From contig JAGWYB010000004.1 in the NCBI GenBank assembly GCA_018969585.1, forward strand, positions 1 to 55,447: DNA of 55,447 nucleotides, read 5' to 3'. Positions 18,200 to 26,224 of the stretch are shown here, one piece after another. Source of the DNA: Actinomycetales bacterium. Its GTDB lineage: Bacteria; Actinomycetota; Actinomycetes; Nanopelagicales; Nanopelagicaceae. The translations under genes were made by a program, and so were the position numbers. Every line of letters starts with the position of its first letter. The stretch's first letter is position 1. A model generated the notes under the pieces. It was not told the origin of the DNA. It did not search any database and was given only the letters and a program-made list of their open reading frames with translations.

Positions 18200-18667
18200 C
18201 TAATCCGCTAATTTATTCAGTGGATCTCCTGATACGCGAAAGACAGTCCATTCAGACATCGGAACCGCTCCGATAGAGTGATAGAACTCGATTGCAGGTG
18301 AATTCCAGTCCAATACCCACCATTGAAATCTTCCGTAACCGCGTTCTCTGCAGATACGCGCAAGATGCTGCAATAAGGCTTTGCCATATCCAAGGCCGCG
18401 AAATTCCGGCTTGATATAAAGATCTTCCAAGTAAATTCCATGACGGCCTTGCCATGTTGAGTAATTAAGAAACCAGATTGCCATCCCAACAACATTTCCT
18501 TCGACTTCAACTAAATCGCAGAAAACTTTTGGATCTTCGGCAAAGAGAGTGGCTTCAATATTTTTTGTCGTAGCGACGACTTCATTTGGAGCCTTTTCAT
18601 ATTCAGCTAATTCTTTGATGAGTTGCAGAATAACTGCGGCATCTTCTTTTACAGCTGGCCGAATCAA
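18200..18667 (-). CDS. GNAT N-acetyltransferase, SSAT/thialysine-acetyltransferase-like
   Basis: A 155-residue acetyl-CoA-dependent acetyltransferase. The CoA-binding loop is RGLGYGKALL, preceded by YLEDLYIKPEF and followed by FQWWVLDWNSPAIEFYHSIGA, a pattern shared with spermidine/spermine and thialysine acetyltransferases. The substrate is probably an amine, unproven. The TTG start overlaps the SDR stop (TTGA), so both form one unit. Confidence 0.85.
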   Translation of the reverse strand: MIRPAVKEDAAVILQLIKELAEYEKAPNEVVATTKNIEATLFAEDPKVFCDLVEVEGNVVGMAIWFLNYSTWQGRHGIYLEDLYIKPEFRGLGYGKALLQHLARICRERGYGRFQWWVLDWNSPAIEFYHSIGAVPMSEWTVFRVSGDPLNKLAD

Positions 18668-19398
18668 CTTCGCTCCTCTGCAATTGAATTTCCACCATCT
18701 ACAACTAAAGCTTGACCAGTTAGATAACCAGCGCTCTCAGAAGCAAGATATCTAACTAAACCAGCAATCTCATAAGGAGTGCCGCTTCGTCCAAGTGGAG
18801 TACGTGCGCCTTGAGATTGTTCATGTTGGCTCTGGGTATCAGTCGCTATCCATCCCGGTAAAACCACATTACAAGTTATCCCAAATTTCGCTTCATCCAA
18901 TGCGATCGATCTCGTCAACCCAACTAGCGCTGCTTTTGCCGCGGCATAAACTGGTTGTTCGCGCATTGCCATCAAACCACCGGTAACACTTCCAATAAAA
19001 ATAACTCTTCCAGCTTTTGATCTCCGGATTTTTGGAAGCGCAGCTTTAGTCAGATTAAATGCAGTATCTAAATTTCGCTGGATACCGCGTTGCCAAGCTT
19101 CGTCGGAAACTGTCGTGAGATCTGTGGCCTCATCTTTTCCTAGCGGCGATTTAACACTCGTCATACCGGCGTTATTTACTAATACATCTAGATCACCTAT
19201 TACATCAATTATCGACTGACATTGTTCTGGTTTAGTTAAGTCAGCAATAAGTCCAGTTGCCCCCAACTCGCTGGCTCTTGCATGGATTCGATCTGTGGTC
19301 GAAGTTATAAAGACGTTAGCCCCGCCTTGGATAAATGATTTTGCGATTGCAAAACCGATACCGCCCGGTGCTCCGGCGCCGCTTACTAGAACGCGCAT
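18664..19398 (-). CDS. Short-chain dehydrogenase/reductase
   Basis: A 244-residue classical SDR with the cofactor motif GAGAPGGIGFAIA near the N-terminus, NNAG at the end of the Rossmann core, catalytic Ser in IGSVTG, YxxxK as YAAAK, and a C-terminal GYLTGQALVVDGG. It resembles FabG-like 3-oxoacyl reductases, but that resemblance is common to many sugar and alcohol dehydrogenases. The ATG has TAGAGT six bases upstream, so it is probably leaderless. It is divergent from the GH1 gene with 54 bases between them. Confidence 0.88.
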   Translation of the reverse strand: MRVLVSGAGAPGGIGFAIAKSFIQGGANVFITSTTDRIHARASELGATGLIADLTKPEQCQSIIDVIGDLDVLVNNAGMTSVKSPLGKDEATDLTTVSDEAWQRGIQRNLDTAFNLTKAALPKIRRSKAGRVIFIGSVTGGLMAMREQPVYAAAKAALVGLTRSIALDEAKFGITCNVVLPGWIATDTQSQHEQSQGARTPLGRSGTPYEIAGLVRYLASESAGYLTGQALVVDGGNSIAEERS

Positions 19399-19404
19399 GT
19401 ATCA

Positions 19405-19410
19405 ACTCTA
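19405..19410 (-). promoter_or_regulatory. -10 box for the leaderless SDR gene
   Basis: TAGAGT on the minus strand, six bases before the SDR ATG at 19398; no ribosome site is visible. Confidence 0.55.
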
Positions 19411-19452
19411 ATAGGGGCGCATTACACTCGCCATAGTCGAAAGTGAGGATGC

Positions 19453-20751
19453 ATGTTTACCTGGGGCGTTGCTACATCTGCCTATCAAATTGAAGGGGCA
19501 GCATTTGAAGATGGTCGCGCTCCTTCAATTTGGGATACATTCACAAGAGTCCCTGGCGCAATAATTAATGGCGATAATGGCGATATCGCATGCGATCATT
19601 ACCATCGTTATGAAGAAGATCTAGATTTAATGAATTGGCTTGGCGTAAATGCCTACCGTTTCTCAATCTCTTGGCCACGAGTTATCCCAAACGGCGTGGG
19701 TTCGATTAATCAAAAAGGAATTGATTTTTATGATCGCTTAATTGATGGCGCGCTGGAACGAGGTATAGAACCTTGGCCAACGCTTTATCACTGGGATTTA
19801 CCGCAGGCTCTGCAAGATCGCGGTGGTTGGATGGTTCGTGAGAGCGTGGATTGGTTCGCCGAATATGCCCATGCCATGGCAGAACGATTCTCTGATCGAG
19901 TCAAAAATTGGATGACAATTAATGAACCGTTTTGTAGCGCTTGGCTGGGCCACTTATCTGGAGTAATGGCACCTGGTATCAAAAACCTTGAGAAAGCAGT
20001 TGCTGCTTCTCACCATTTACTTCTTGGTCATGGCAAAGCAATTCTTGCAATCAAGGATGTCAAAGAATCGACAAAAGTTGGAGTTGTACTTAATTTTACG
20101 CCGGCAGTACCTGCCTCTGATAGCCAAGAAGATAGGGTTGCAGCGCAACTAGCAGATGGTTTTGATAATCGTTGGTTTGCAGATCCAATCTTTAAAGCAA
20201 GCTATCCAAAAGATATTGTTGAAGCCTTTGACATAGATGTTCCAATAGTTGGCAATGATTTATCAATTATAAGTACGCCAACTGATTTTCTCGGTATGAA
20301 TTTCTACTTCCGCCAGACTGTGGCATTTGACGAGAAATCAACTCCGCTGAAATATCGCCAAGTTACGCCGAGCGCTGAACGGACCTTTATGGGCTGGGAA
20401 ATTCATGCGCCGACACTCACAGAATTACTAATGCGCTTCTCATCGGAATATCAGCCTAACGAAATTTTTATAACTGAAAATGGCTCAGCATGGGACGATC
20501 AATTGATCGATGGAAAAGTTGAAGATAAAAATCGAGTGAGTTATTTAGAACGACATCTCGAGGCGCTCTTTGTTGCAAAGGCAAAAGGGGCTCCGGTAAA
20601 TGGTTACTTTGCTTGGAGCTTGTTGGATAACTTTGAATGGGCGTATGGGTACGGAAAGAGATTTGGCTTGGTTTATGTTGATTACCCAACACAGAAACGA
20701 ATACCAAAGAGCAGCGCGCATTACTATCGCGAGCGAATCAAAGAAAATTAA
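19453..20751 (+). CDS. Glycoside hydrolase family 1 (beta-glucosidase type)
   Basis: A 432-residue cytosolic enzyme that should cleave beta-glucosides or beta-galactosides taken up as short oligosaccharides. It has the family start [15 protein letters not shown], the acid/base Glu in TINEP (about residue 158), the nucleophile Glu in ITENGSAW (about 342) and [19 protein letters not shown] near the end. No signal peptide. GAGG lies four bases before the ATG. It opens the carbohydrate island and ends in a 4-base convergent overlap with the SIS gene. Confidence 0.94.
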   Translation: MFTWGVATSAYQIEGAAFEDGRAPSIWDTFTRVPGAIINGDNGDIACDHYHRYEEDLDLMNWLGVNAYRFSISWPRVIPNGVGSINQKGIDFYDRLIDGALERGIEPWPTLYHWDLPQALQDRGGWMVRESVDWFAEYAHAMAERFSDRVKNWMTINEPFCSAWLGHLSGVMAPGIKNLEKAVAASHHLLLGHGKAILAIKDVKESTKVGVVLNFTPAVPASDSQEDRVAAQLADGFDNRWFADPIFKASYPKDIVEAFDIDVPIVGNDLSIISTPTDFLGMNFYFRQTVAFDEKSTPLKYRQVTPSAERTFMGWEIHAPTLTELLMRFSSEYQPNEIFITENGSAWDDQLIDGKVEDKNRVSYLERHLEALFVAKAKGAPVNGYFAWSLLDNFEWAYGYGKRFGLVYVDYPTQKRIPKSSAHYYRERIKEN

Positions 20752-21776
20752 TGCGTTAAAGTGACTTTATTCAATCCTCTTGAAGAATCTGGGTTGTATC
20801 CAAGACTTAGCGCCAATTTTACGGCCAAAATCTGAATTAAAGTTGCATCAACCACGCAGTTCAAAGGCTCATCATCACTCTCACAACCGTTGATAACTGT
20901 TTCACCACTCTTTACAGCTCCGCCGCTACCTAGCCAGATAACGCTCGCTCCACGATCTCTCGTTTCAGCGGCAGCTTTCTCAAATCCGCGAATAATGCTC
21001 GCTTTTGGCGCTAGGAAAAATACCGTGCAATTCTTATCTATAGCTGCCATCGGGCCATGAATGTAATCAGCGGCGGAGAAGCCTTGTACGAATTTAAAGG
21101 AAGTTTCCTGAATTTTCAGCGCTCCTTCTCGAGCGTTTGCCAACGCAAAACCGCGCCCTACAAATACCAGATTCGAGTGCTGAGTAATTTCTTTAATCAA
21201 CGAATCTGAAATTTGATTTAGTTGAAGAATATTTGCGACTAAATCACCCGCATTAGAGAGGCTCTTCGTATTACCGCTCCAGGTTCTAACCAAAATCAGC
21301 GACGTCAATAATTGAGCGGAATAACTCTTGGTTGCTGCCAGCGCCTTCTCGGGGTTAGCTTGTAGATCAAGATGCAGATCTGCCGTCTTAGCCATTTGAG
21401 AGTTAGCATCATTGGTCATCGTGATTAAAAGCGCGCCACCATCAGACGCAGCTTTCAGATAATTCAAGAGGTCAGGAGATTGACCGCTTTGGCTGATTCC
21501 AATCACTAAAGAATTTCTGTAATTTAACTTCGCACCGTTAATAGATACCGCCGATGGCGAGGCGAGCCCTACTGGAAGACCCAACTCAGTTTCGATTAAC
21601 GTCTTTAAGAATAAACCAGCGTGTGCTGAGGTTCCACGCGCCACAATCATTACGTTGTTAATGTCGCGTCCTTTAATTAGAGCGACCGCATCGGCAAAAG
21701 CTTTTTGGTTCGAAATTATCCTCGAAAAAACCGCAGGAATTTCCGCGATTTCACTCTGAATTATCTGGCCGCTCAT
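20748..21776 (-). CDS. GlmS-like double-SIS sugar isomerase/deaminase
   Basis: A 342-residue protein matching the isomerase half of GlmS without the glutaminase domain. It has [20 protein letters not shown], the sugar-phosphate loop [25 protein letters not shown], and a C-terminal [11 protein letters not shown] like that of GlmS. Such stand-alone forms include NagB-II/GlmD deaminases, AgaS and FrlB deglycase. It probably interconverts or deaminates a (amino)sugar 6-phosphate; which one is unknown. The start overlaps the cupin stop (ATGA). It is the second gene of a minus-strand operon driven from the 22.1 kb operator region. Confidence 0.85.
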   Translation of the reverse strand: MSGQIIQSEIAEIPAVFSRIISNQKAFADAVALIKGRDINNVMIVARGTSAHAGLFLKTLIETELGLPVGLASPSAVSINGAKLNYRNSLVIGISQSGQSPDLLNYLKAASDGGALLITMTNDANSQMAKTADLHLDLQANPEKALAATKSYSAQLLTSLILVRTWSGNTKSLSNAGDLVANILQLNQISDSLIKEITQHSNLVFVGRGFALANAREGALKIQETSFKFVQGFSAADYIHGPMAAIDKNCTVFFLAPKASIIRGFEKAAAETRDRGASVIWLGSGGAVKSGETVINGCESDDEPLNCVVDATLIQILAVKLALSLGYNPDSSRGLNKVTLTH

Positions 21777-22120
21777 TTTCCCGCTCTTCCAAAGTCATCT
21801 TCAAGACGAATTATGTCGTCCTCGCCAAAATAGGTTCCGGTTTGGACTTCGATAAAGATAAGTTGTTCATTTCCGATATTTGCGATGCGATGTGCCGCGT
21901 CAATTCCAATATCAATCGAATCACCAGGTCCAATTCGCTTCACAACCCCATCAATAGTGACTTCCGCTTCCCCGCTTACGATGAACCAATGTTCGGCGCG
22001 CTTCTTATGGCGTTGATAAGAAATTCGCTTTCCCGGATGCACCCTAATCGATTTAACTTTATGGACTGCGCTCTCTTGAAGAACTACATAACTACCCCAA
22101 GGGCGAACTTCCGAATTCAT
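21773..22120 (-). CDS. Cupin, type II phosphomannose isomerase domain
   Basis: A 115-residue single cupin of the kind forming the C-terminal half of mannose-1-P guanylyltransferase/mannose-6-P isomerase. It starts RPWGSYVVLQE, then HPGKRISYQRHKKRAEHWFIVSGEAEV with the metal-binding histidines, then GDSIDIGIDAAHRIANIG. It may isomerise mannose-6-phosphate or another aldose phosphate. It leads an operon with the SIS protein; the operator at 22146-22155 lies 26 bases upstream. Confidence 0.85.
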   Translation of the reverse strand: MNSEVRPWGSYVVLQESAVHKVKSIRVHPGKRISYQRHKKRAEHWFIVSGEAEVTIDGVVKRIGPGDSIDIGIDAAHRIANIGNEQLIFIEVQTGTYFGEDDIIRLEDDFGRAGK

Positions 22121-22145
22121 ACGCTAATCCAACCATGATTTTGAT

Positions 22146-22160
22146 TGTATAGACATTTAG
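22146..22160. promoter_or_regulatory. Predicted GntR/HutC-type operator, site 1
   Basis: TGTATAGACA (22146-22155) is a palindromic-type decamer (TGT-N4-ACA) followed by TTTAG. Fourteen bases (GTATAGACATTTAG) are identical to site 2 next to the GntR gene. It lies between the divergent cupin and SDR genes, so one bound regulator could control both. Confidence 0.65.
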
Positions 22161-22167
22161 GTTGGTA

Positions 22168-22935
22168 ATGATTATCCTCGTGGAGATGTCTAAACGCGTG
22201 ATTGTTACCGGAAGCAGTGGGATTGCCGCAGCCCTTATTCGCGCCTTAGCAGATCGTGGCGATCAGGTTTTTATCTTAGGTGGCGCCGCAACCGACTCAC
22301 AGAATCTAATTGCGGAAAATTCAAATGTTCTAGGTTTTCTCGATATTGATTTACGAGATGAGGAGCAGAGCGCATCGGCATTTAAAACTGCTGGAACGCA
22401 GTTAGGAAGAGTGACTGATGTCGTCGCCATAGTCGGCGGTTCCGGCAGAAAATTCGGCGACGGAAAATTTGAAGAGATTTCACTTTCTGCTTGGAATGAG
22501 ACTCTTGCTTTAAATCTATCGACAACGTTTTTAACACTTCGCGAAGGTATAAAACTATTGAAAGAAACCGGTGGTTCTATAACCTTGACCGGTTCAGTGC
22601 TTGCGAGTTATCCAGTTAAAGAGCATTTCACAACGCATGCCTATGCCACTAGTAAAGCCGCGATTGAAGGTATGGTGACAATTGCCGCAAGTACCTATAT
22701 GGATGCGGGAATTCGAGTTAATGCTGTACGTCCCGGTTTGGTCGCAACTCCGATGGCGAAGCGAGCTGCTGAGGATCCAATAATTCAAGAGTATATAAAG
22801 AAGAAACAACCTTTTGCTGGTGGCCAATTGCCAGCAACCGATCTTGTGCCGGCTTATCTTTATCTAATCGACAACTCTGTAACTGGAGAAATCCTTACAG
22901 TGGATGGCGGTTGGAGTTCAGTTAAAGAAATCTAA
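22168..22935 (+). CDS. Short-chain dehydrogenase/reductase
   Basis: An SDR of 255 residues from this ATG, with TGSSGIAAALIRALADRG as cofactor motif, IVGGSG at the NNAG position, TGSVLAS, the active-site YATSK, and C-terminal ITGEILTVDGGW-like EILTVDGGWSS. It is likely an NAD(P)-dependent sugar or polyol dehydrogenase. The start is uncertain: ATG at 22186 sits directly after GGAG, while this one has AGGTTGG upstream. deoC follows 17 bases later and the ROK kinase after that, forming one operon under operator site 1. Confidence 0.83.
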   Translation: MIILVEMSKRVIVTGSSGIAAALIRALADRGDQVFILGGAATDSQNLIAENSNVLGFLDIDLRDEEQSASAFKTAGTQLGRVTDVVAIVGGSGRKFGDGKFEEISLSAWNETLALNLSTTFLTLREGIKLLKETGGSITLTGSVLASYPVKEHFTTHAYATSKAAIEGMVTIAASTYMDAGIRVNAVRPGLVATPMAKRAAEDPIIQEYIKKKQPFAGGQLPATDLVPAYLYLIDNSVTGEILTVDGGWSSVKEI

Positions 22936-22952
22936 CCTCGAAAGGAAATGAA

Positions 22953-23639
22953 ATGGCCCATCCAAAGTATTCAAAGAAGAAGATTGCAAAAACAATTGAT
23001 CACTCACTTCTCAAGCCAGAAATGACTCGGGATGAGGTTAGGCAAGGTTGTGAGATTGCGAAAAAATATGACGTTGCCTCGGTCTGTTGTAAACCATCAG
23101 ATGTGGCATTCTGCGCAGAAATTCTAAAAGGTACCGATGTTGAGATTGGCACAGTTGTTGGATTTCCTCATGGTTCAAGCACTACGGCCACCAAAGTTTT
23201 TGAAACTAAAGCTGCAATAGCCGATGGCGCTACCGAAATTGATATGGTGCTAAATATCGGATTATTGAAATCAGGTTTGTACGAAGAGGTTAAGTCAGAT
23301 ATCAAAGCTGTCGTAGATGCAGCCGGTGGAAAAATGGTAAAAGTGATTCTAGAAAATGCTTATCTAACCGATGACGAAAAGGTCACTGCCTGCAAGCTCT
23401 GTGAGGCAGCCGGCGCACATTACGTGAAGACCTCTTCTGGTTATGCGCCTACTGGAGCAACTGTCGCAGACGTTAAGTTGATGCGCGCCTCAGTCTCGCC
23501 TAAAGTGAAGGTCAAGAGCGCAGGTGGCGTGCGAACGTTAGATGCGTTAATTGAAATGTTGGATGCTGGCATTGAGCGAAGTGGTGCGACAACCACCAGC
23601 ACAATGCTTGATGAATACACCCAAAGGTTTGGTGACTGA
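22953..23639 (+). CDS. deoC: Deoxyribose-phosphate aldolase family protein
   Basis: A 228-residue class I aldolase of the DeoC family. It has catalytic lysines in YVKTSSGYAPTGAT (Schiff base) and VKSAGGVRT, and Asp in EIDMVLNIG. Canonical DeoC splits 2-deoxyribose-5-phosphate into acetaldehyde and glyceraldehyde-3-phosphate. No nucleoside phosphorylase or phosphopentomutase is nearby; instead SDR, ROK kinase and isomerases surround it, so it may cleave another sugar phosphate in this pathway. AAAGGA precedes the ATG. Confidence 0.88.
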   Translation: MAHPKYSKKKIAKTIDHSLLKPEMTRDEVRQGCEIAKKYDVASVCCKPSDVAFCAEILKGTDVEIGTVVGFPHGSSTTATKVFETKAAIADGATEIDMVLNIGLLKSGLYEEVKSDIKAVVDAAGGKMVKVILENAYLTDDEKVTACKLCEAAGAHYVKTSSGYAPTGATVADVKLMRASVSPKVKVKSAGGVRTLDALIEMLDAGIERSGATTTSTMLDEYTQRFGD

Positions 23640-24566
23640 TTGAAAAGATTTCTTGGCGTCGATCTTGGCGGCACCAATATCAAGTATGCCGTTATTGAAA
23701 TTGATGGCACAAGCATAAAGGAAGTTGTAAAAGACCAGATATCTACTGAGGCCAAGAATGGCCCCGATCATGTGACCGATCGAATCGCAACTTTGATAAA
23801 GAAAATTGATGGCGAAATGCCAATTGTTGGTGTTGCCGTCGCCGTCCCCGGAATCTTCAATCACGACACCGGCGAGATTCTGCTTTTCCCAAATCTTCCG
23901 GGCGCTTGGGAGAACTATCCATTTACGAAAAAACTAAGAGAAGCTACTAGAAAATCGATAGCGCTGATAAATGATGCAAGAGCATTCTGTCTCGCTGAAT
24001 CAACTCTCGGTGCCGGTCGAGGCCATCGTTATGTCGCTTGTATCGTTATGGGAACTGGAGTAGGTGGCGGTTTAGTAATCGACGGCAAAGTCCATGAAGG
24101 CGCAACCCGGGGCGCTGGCGAAATCGCTCATCAAGTTGTGGCGCCAGATGGTCCGGTATGTGGTTGTGGTACTCGTGGATGCGTAGAGGCGTTAACTTCT
24201 TCGGCGGCAATTTCTGAAATGGCAGGAACCAATACTCCTGAAGAGGCATACGAGCGAGCGAAGGCTGGCGATGAAAACGCTATTGCTGCTTTCCGTAGCG
24301 CTGGAAAATGGTTAGGTATCGCGCTTGCAAATGTAAATGCAGTTTTTTCACCCGAAATATTTATTGTTGGCGGCGGCGTTGCGCAAGCCGGTGATTTGGT
24401 TCTCGATTTCATTCGAGCAGAGTTGCATGAAAGAAATCATCTCTGGCCAAATTCAGCCTTTAAAGTTGTTCCTGCTCAACTTAGTTTCTTTGCCGGCGCA
24501 ACTGGCGCTGCGCTAAAGGCAGCCGCTGCAGCAGGCACACAGTTAAGTTTCACATCAATCACATAG
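23640..24566 (+). CDS. ROK-family sugar kinase
   Basis: A 308-residue kinase starting FLGVDLGGTNIKYAV (ATP site). The ROK zinc/active-site motif is GAGEIAHQVVAPDGP followed by CGCGTRGCVE; catalytic Asp in LINDARAFCL. Members phosphorylate glucose, allose, fructose, ManNAc or similar; the substrate cannot be fixed here. The TTG start directly follows the deoC stop. Its last 91 bases overlap the 3' end of the convergent GntR gene. Confidence 0.87.
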   Translation: MKRFLGVDLGGTNIKYAVIEIDGTSIKEVVKDQISTEAKNGPDHVTDRIATLIKKIDGEMPIVGVAVAVPGIFNHDTGEILLFPNLPGAWENYPFTKKLREATRKSIALINDARAFCLAESTLGAGRGHRYVACIVMGTGVGGGLVIDGKVHEGATRGAGEIAHQVVAPDGPVCGCGTRGCVEALTSSAAISEMAGTNTPEEAYERAKAGDENAIAAFRSAGKWLGIALANVNAVFSPEIFIVGGGVAQAGDLVLDFIRAELHERNHLWPNSAFKVVPAQLSFFAGATGAALKAAAAAGTQLSFTSIT

Positions 24567-25240
24567 CGATTTGAAGCATAAGCTGTCTCGGTAAATTCAA
24601 TTATCTGACCCCGGGCATCAGAAATTACTCGAGTTTCAACAAGTAGCGGCGTTCCCAGCGGAATATCAAGCAATTTAGCTTCGCTGCGATCAGCAACTCG
24701 TGCCTGGAGCCAACAATTTGCGGTCGAAGGGCCATAACCAATTTCCCGTAATTTTTCATGAAGTGATCCCGTAGTTAAATCTGCTGTAAGAACTGCTTTG
24801 CACTCTGGAATTAGCGCAACGCGCTCAATGCTAAGAGGTATGTCATCTGCAAGACGCAGCCGCTTGATTACAACTACCTTTACTTTTCCAGTAAGCCCCA
24901 AAGCTTCGCGATCACGAGCTCCCGCAATCTCAATTCCTTTCGAGAGAATCTCCGAGGAAGGGCTCAAACCACGTCGCCGCATATCTTCGGTAAAGGAAAA
25001 CAAAACCCCTTCACTGCGGTGAAGCGGTTTACTTGCGATAAAAGTTCCGGCGCCTCGTCTTCGATCAACCAACCCTTCGCGCAGTAGATTCATCATCGCT
25101 TGGCGCGCAGTCATTCGGCTAACTTTGAAGCGGGCCGCAACCTCAACTTCCGATGGAATCAACTCTCCCGGCTCGCCCTTTGCTACCAAGGTGCGGAGCC
25201 AGCCCTCAATTTCGAGGTATCTGGGACCTTGATTTCTCAT
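24476..25240 (-). CDS. GntR-family regulator, HutC subfamily (UTRA domain)
   Basis: A 254-residue repressor/activator. An N-terminal winged helix (about 10-75; IPSEVEVAARFKVSRMTARQAMMNLLREGLVDRRRGAGTFIA) precedes a UTRA effector domain (about 90-235), which in this family binds sugar phosphates or small acids. I start at ATG 25240; an in-frame extension of 29 codons would run over the operator and into the divergent gene. The operator TGT-N4-ACA type fits HutC-family sites. Its 3' end overlaps the ROK gene by 91 bases. Confidence 0.9.
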   Translation of the reverse strand: MRNQGPRYLEIEGWLRTLVAKGEPGELIPSEVEVAARFKVSRMTARQAMMNLLREGLVDRRRGAGTFIASKPLHRSEGVLFSFTEDMRRRGLSPSSEILSKGIEIAGARDREALGLTGKVKVVVIKRLRLADDIPLSIERVALIPECKAVLTADLTTGSLHEKLREIGYGPSTANCWLQARVADRSEAKLLDIPLGTPLLVETRVISDARGQIIEFTETAYASNRYVIDVKLNCVPAAAAAFSAAPVAPAKKLS

Positions 25241-25266
25241 CGCTTCGCGACTACCTTCCCTCAAGT

Positions 25267-25281
25267 CGTATAGACATTTAG
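25267..25281. promoter_or_regulatory. Predicted GntR/HutC-type operator, site 2
   Basis: CGTATAGACATTTAG lies between the divergent GntR and SIS genes, 26 bases upstream of each start. It shares 14 of 15 bases with site 1 and 13 of the 15 bases GTATAGACATTTAGC with site 3. Position next to the regulator suggests autoregulation. Confidence 0.65.
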
Positions 25282-25302
25282 CTGTCACTTCTAGGGGGAA
25301 AC

Positions 25303-26103
25303 ATGTCGGCTGCTGGTTCATCACCATTAGCAGGGCGATGGACCGCGGCCGCTCATGGTCTTCTAGAACGGCTTATGACTGAGCAAGGTAATGCCATCTC
25401 CCAGGCTGCGCAATGGTGTTTTGAAAGTATTTCTAACGATGGTGTTGTGCATCTATTTGGTTCTGGCCATTCTCGAATTCCAATTGAAGAGATGTTCCCG
25501 CGATATGGATCCTTCCCGGGTTTCAATCCAATTGGCGAGCTATCAATGACTTTCCATACCCAGATTGTCGGAGCCAACGGGCAGCGCCAGGCGATGTTCA
25601 TTGAACGCGTTGAGGGATTAGCTGACCAGATTCTCGATAACTGGATATTTAAATCCCAAGACCTACTTTTTGTCTTTAGCGTTAATGGTAAGTCGGCTGT
25701 TCCGCTAGAGATGGCGCGCGGCGCTAGAAAAGCTGGAATTAAAACAATTGCAATAACTTCAGTTACTCAAAACAAAGATGGTAAACCAACCCACTCAAGT
25801 GGCACTACCTTGATTGATCACGCTGATTTAGTAATCGACTTATGTACGCCCATTGGAGATGCGCTAATTGATATTCCTGGACTTGAGACTCGAGTAGGTC
25901 CGGGATCCAGTGTTACCGCAATCGCTATAGTCAATGAAATTAAAGTCCAGACTGCAGATCTCTTGGTGCGCAGCGGATATTTACCGCCAGTTCTCACCAG
26001 CTCCTCGGTCGTGGGAAGCGAGAAGAGCAAGGCGCTCTTCGACTCGGCCTATGCCGAGCATGCCCGGCGCATTTCATCTCGAATGAGAGGCGCGGGGGGA
26101 TAA
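25303..26103 (+). CDS. SIS-domain phosphosugar-binding protein (UPF0309-like)
   Basis: A 266-residue protein with one SIS domain: VHLFGSGHSRIPIEEMFPRYG, VFSVNGKSAVPLEMARGARKAGIKTIAITSV, and GDALIDIPGLETRVGPGSSVT. It matches the UPF0309 group, related to N-acetylmuramate-6-P etherase and to GmhA. It may isomerise or hydrolyse a sugar phosphate. A strong AGGGGG site precedes the ATG. It sits downstream of operator site 2 and directly upstream of the ABC transporter, with the hairpin-rich region between them. Confidence 0.82.
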   Translation: MSAAGSSPLAGRWTAAAHGLLERLMTEQGNAISQAAQWCFESISNDGVVHLFGSGHSRIPIEEMFPRYGSFPGFNPIGELSMTFHTQIVGANGQRQAMFIERVEGLADQILDNWIFKSQDLLFVFSVNGKSAVPLEMARGARKAGIKTIAITSVTQNKDGKPTHSSGTTLIDHADLVIDLCTPIGDALIDIPGLETRVGPGSSVTAIAIVNEIKVQTADLLVRSGYLPPVLTSSSVVGSEKSKALFDSAYAEHARRISSRMRGAGG

Positions 26104-26109
26104 CGGAAA

Positions 26110-26211
26110 ATTTATCCGCCAGCCCTTCCCAGCGAGGGGCGCCCGGTGGGTAAATAGGGACCTTGGTTGGCTCGAGCCGGCCGGGACTCTATGAGTTACA
26201 ACTAGTACTAG
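26110..26211 (+). ncRNA. Candidate structured RNA leader of the sugar transporter
   Basis: Between the SIS gene and the binding-protein gene I can draw consecutive hairpins. The first has an outer stem of 11 pairs (26110-26120 with 26145-26155) with an inner stem GCCCTT/AGGGGC (26122-26127 with 26135-26140). The second has ten pairs (26162-26171 with 26176-26185) closing on TCGA. The third is ACTC-TAT-GAGT (26186-26196). The palindrome CTAGTACTAG (26202-26211) abuts the ribosome site GGAAGGG. Several G-U pairs favour folding as RNA. Whether it is a leader, riboswitch or terminator is open; no U-run follows. Confidence 0.45.
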
Positions 26212-26224
26212 GAAGGGAAAGAGA

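Noticed and set aside
22953-23639. deoC as part of deoxynucleoside salvage
   Set aside because: No nucleoside phosphorylase, phosphopentomutase or cytidine deaminase is adjacent; the neighbours are sugar enzymes.
25241-25327. A start 29 codons earlier for the GntR regulator
   Set aside because: It would run across the operator and into the SIS gene start, and the added residues do not resemble a GntR N-terminus.
26169-26211. GGCTCGAGCC and CTAGTACTAG as LacI-type operators
   Set aside because: Both are perfect palindromes, but no LacI regulator is in the window; the first sits within a longer imperfect stem with G-U pairs that fits RNA better. Kept only as part of the leader candidate.
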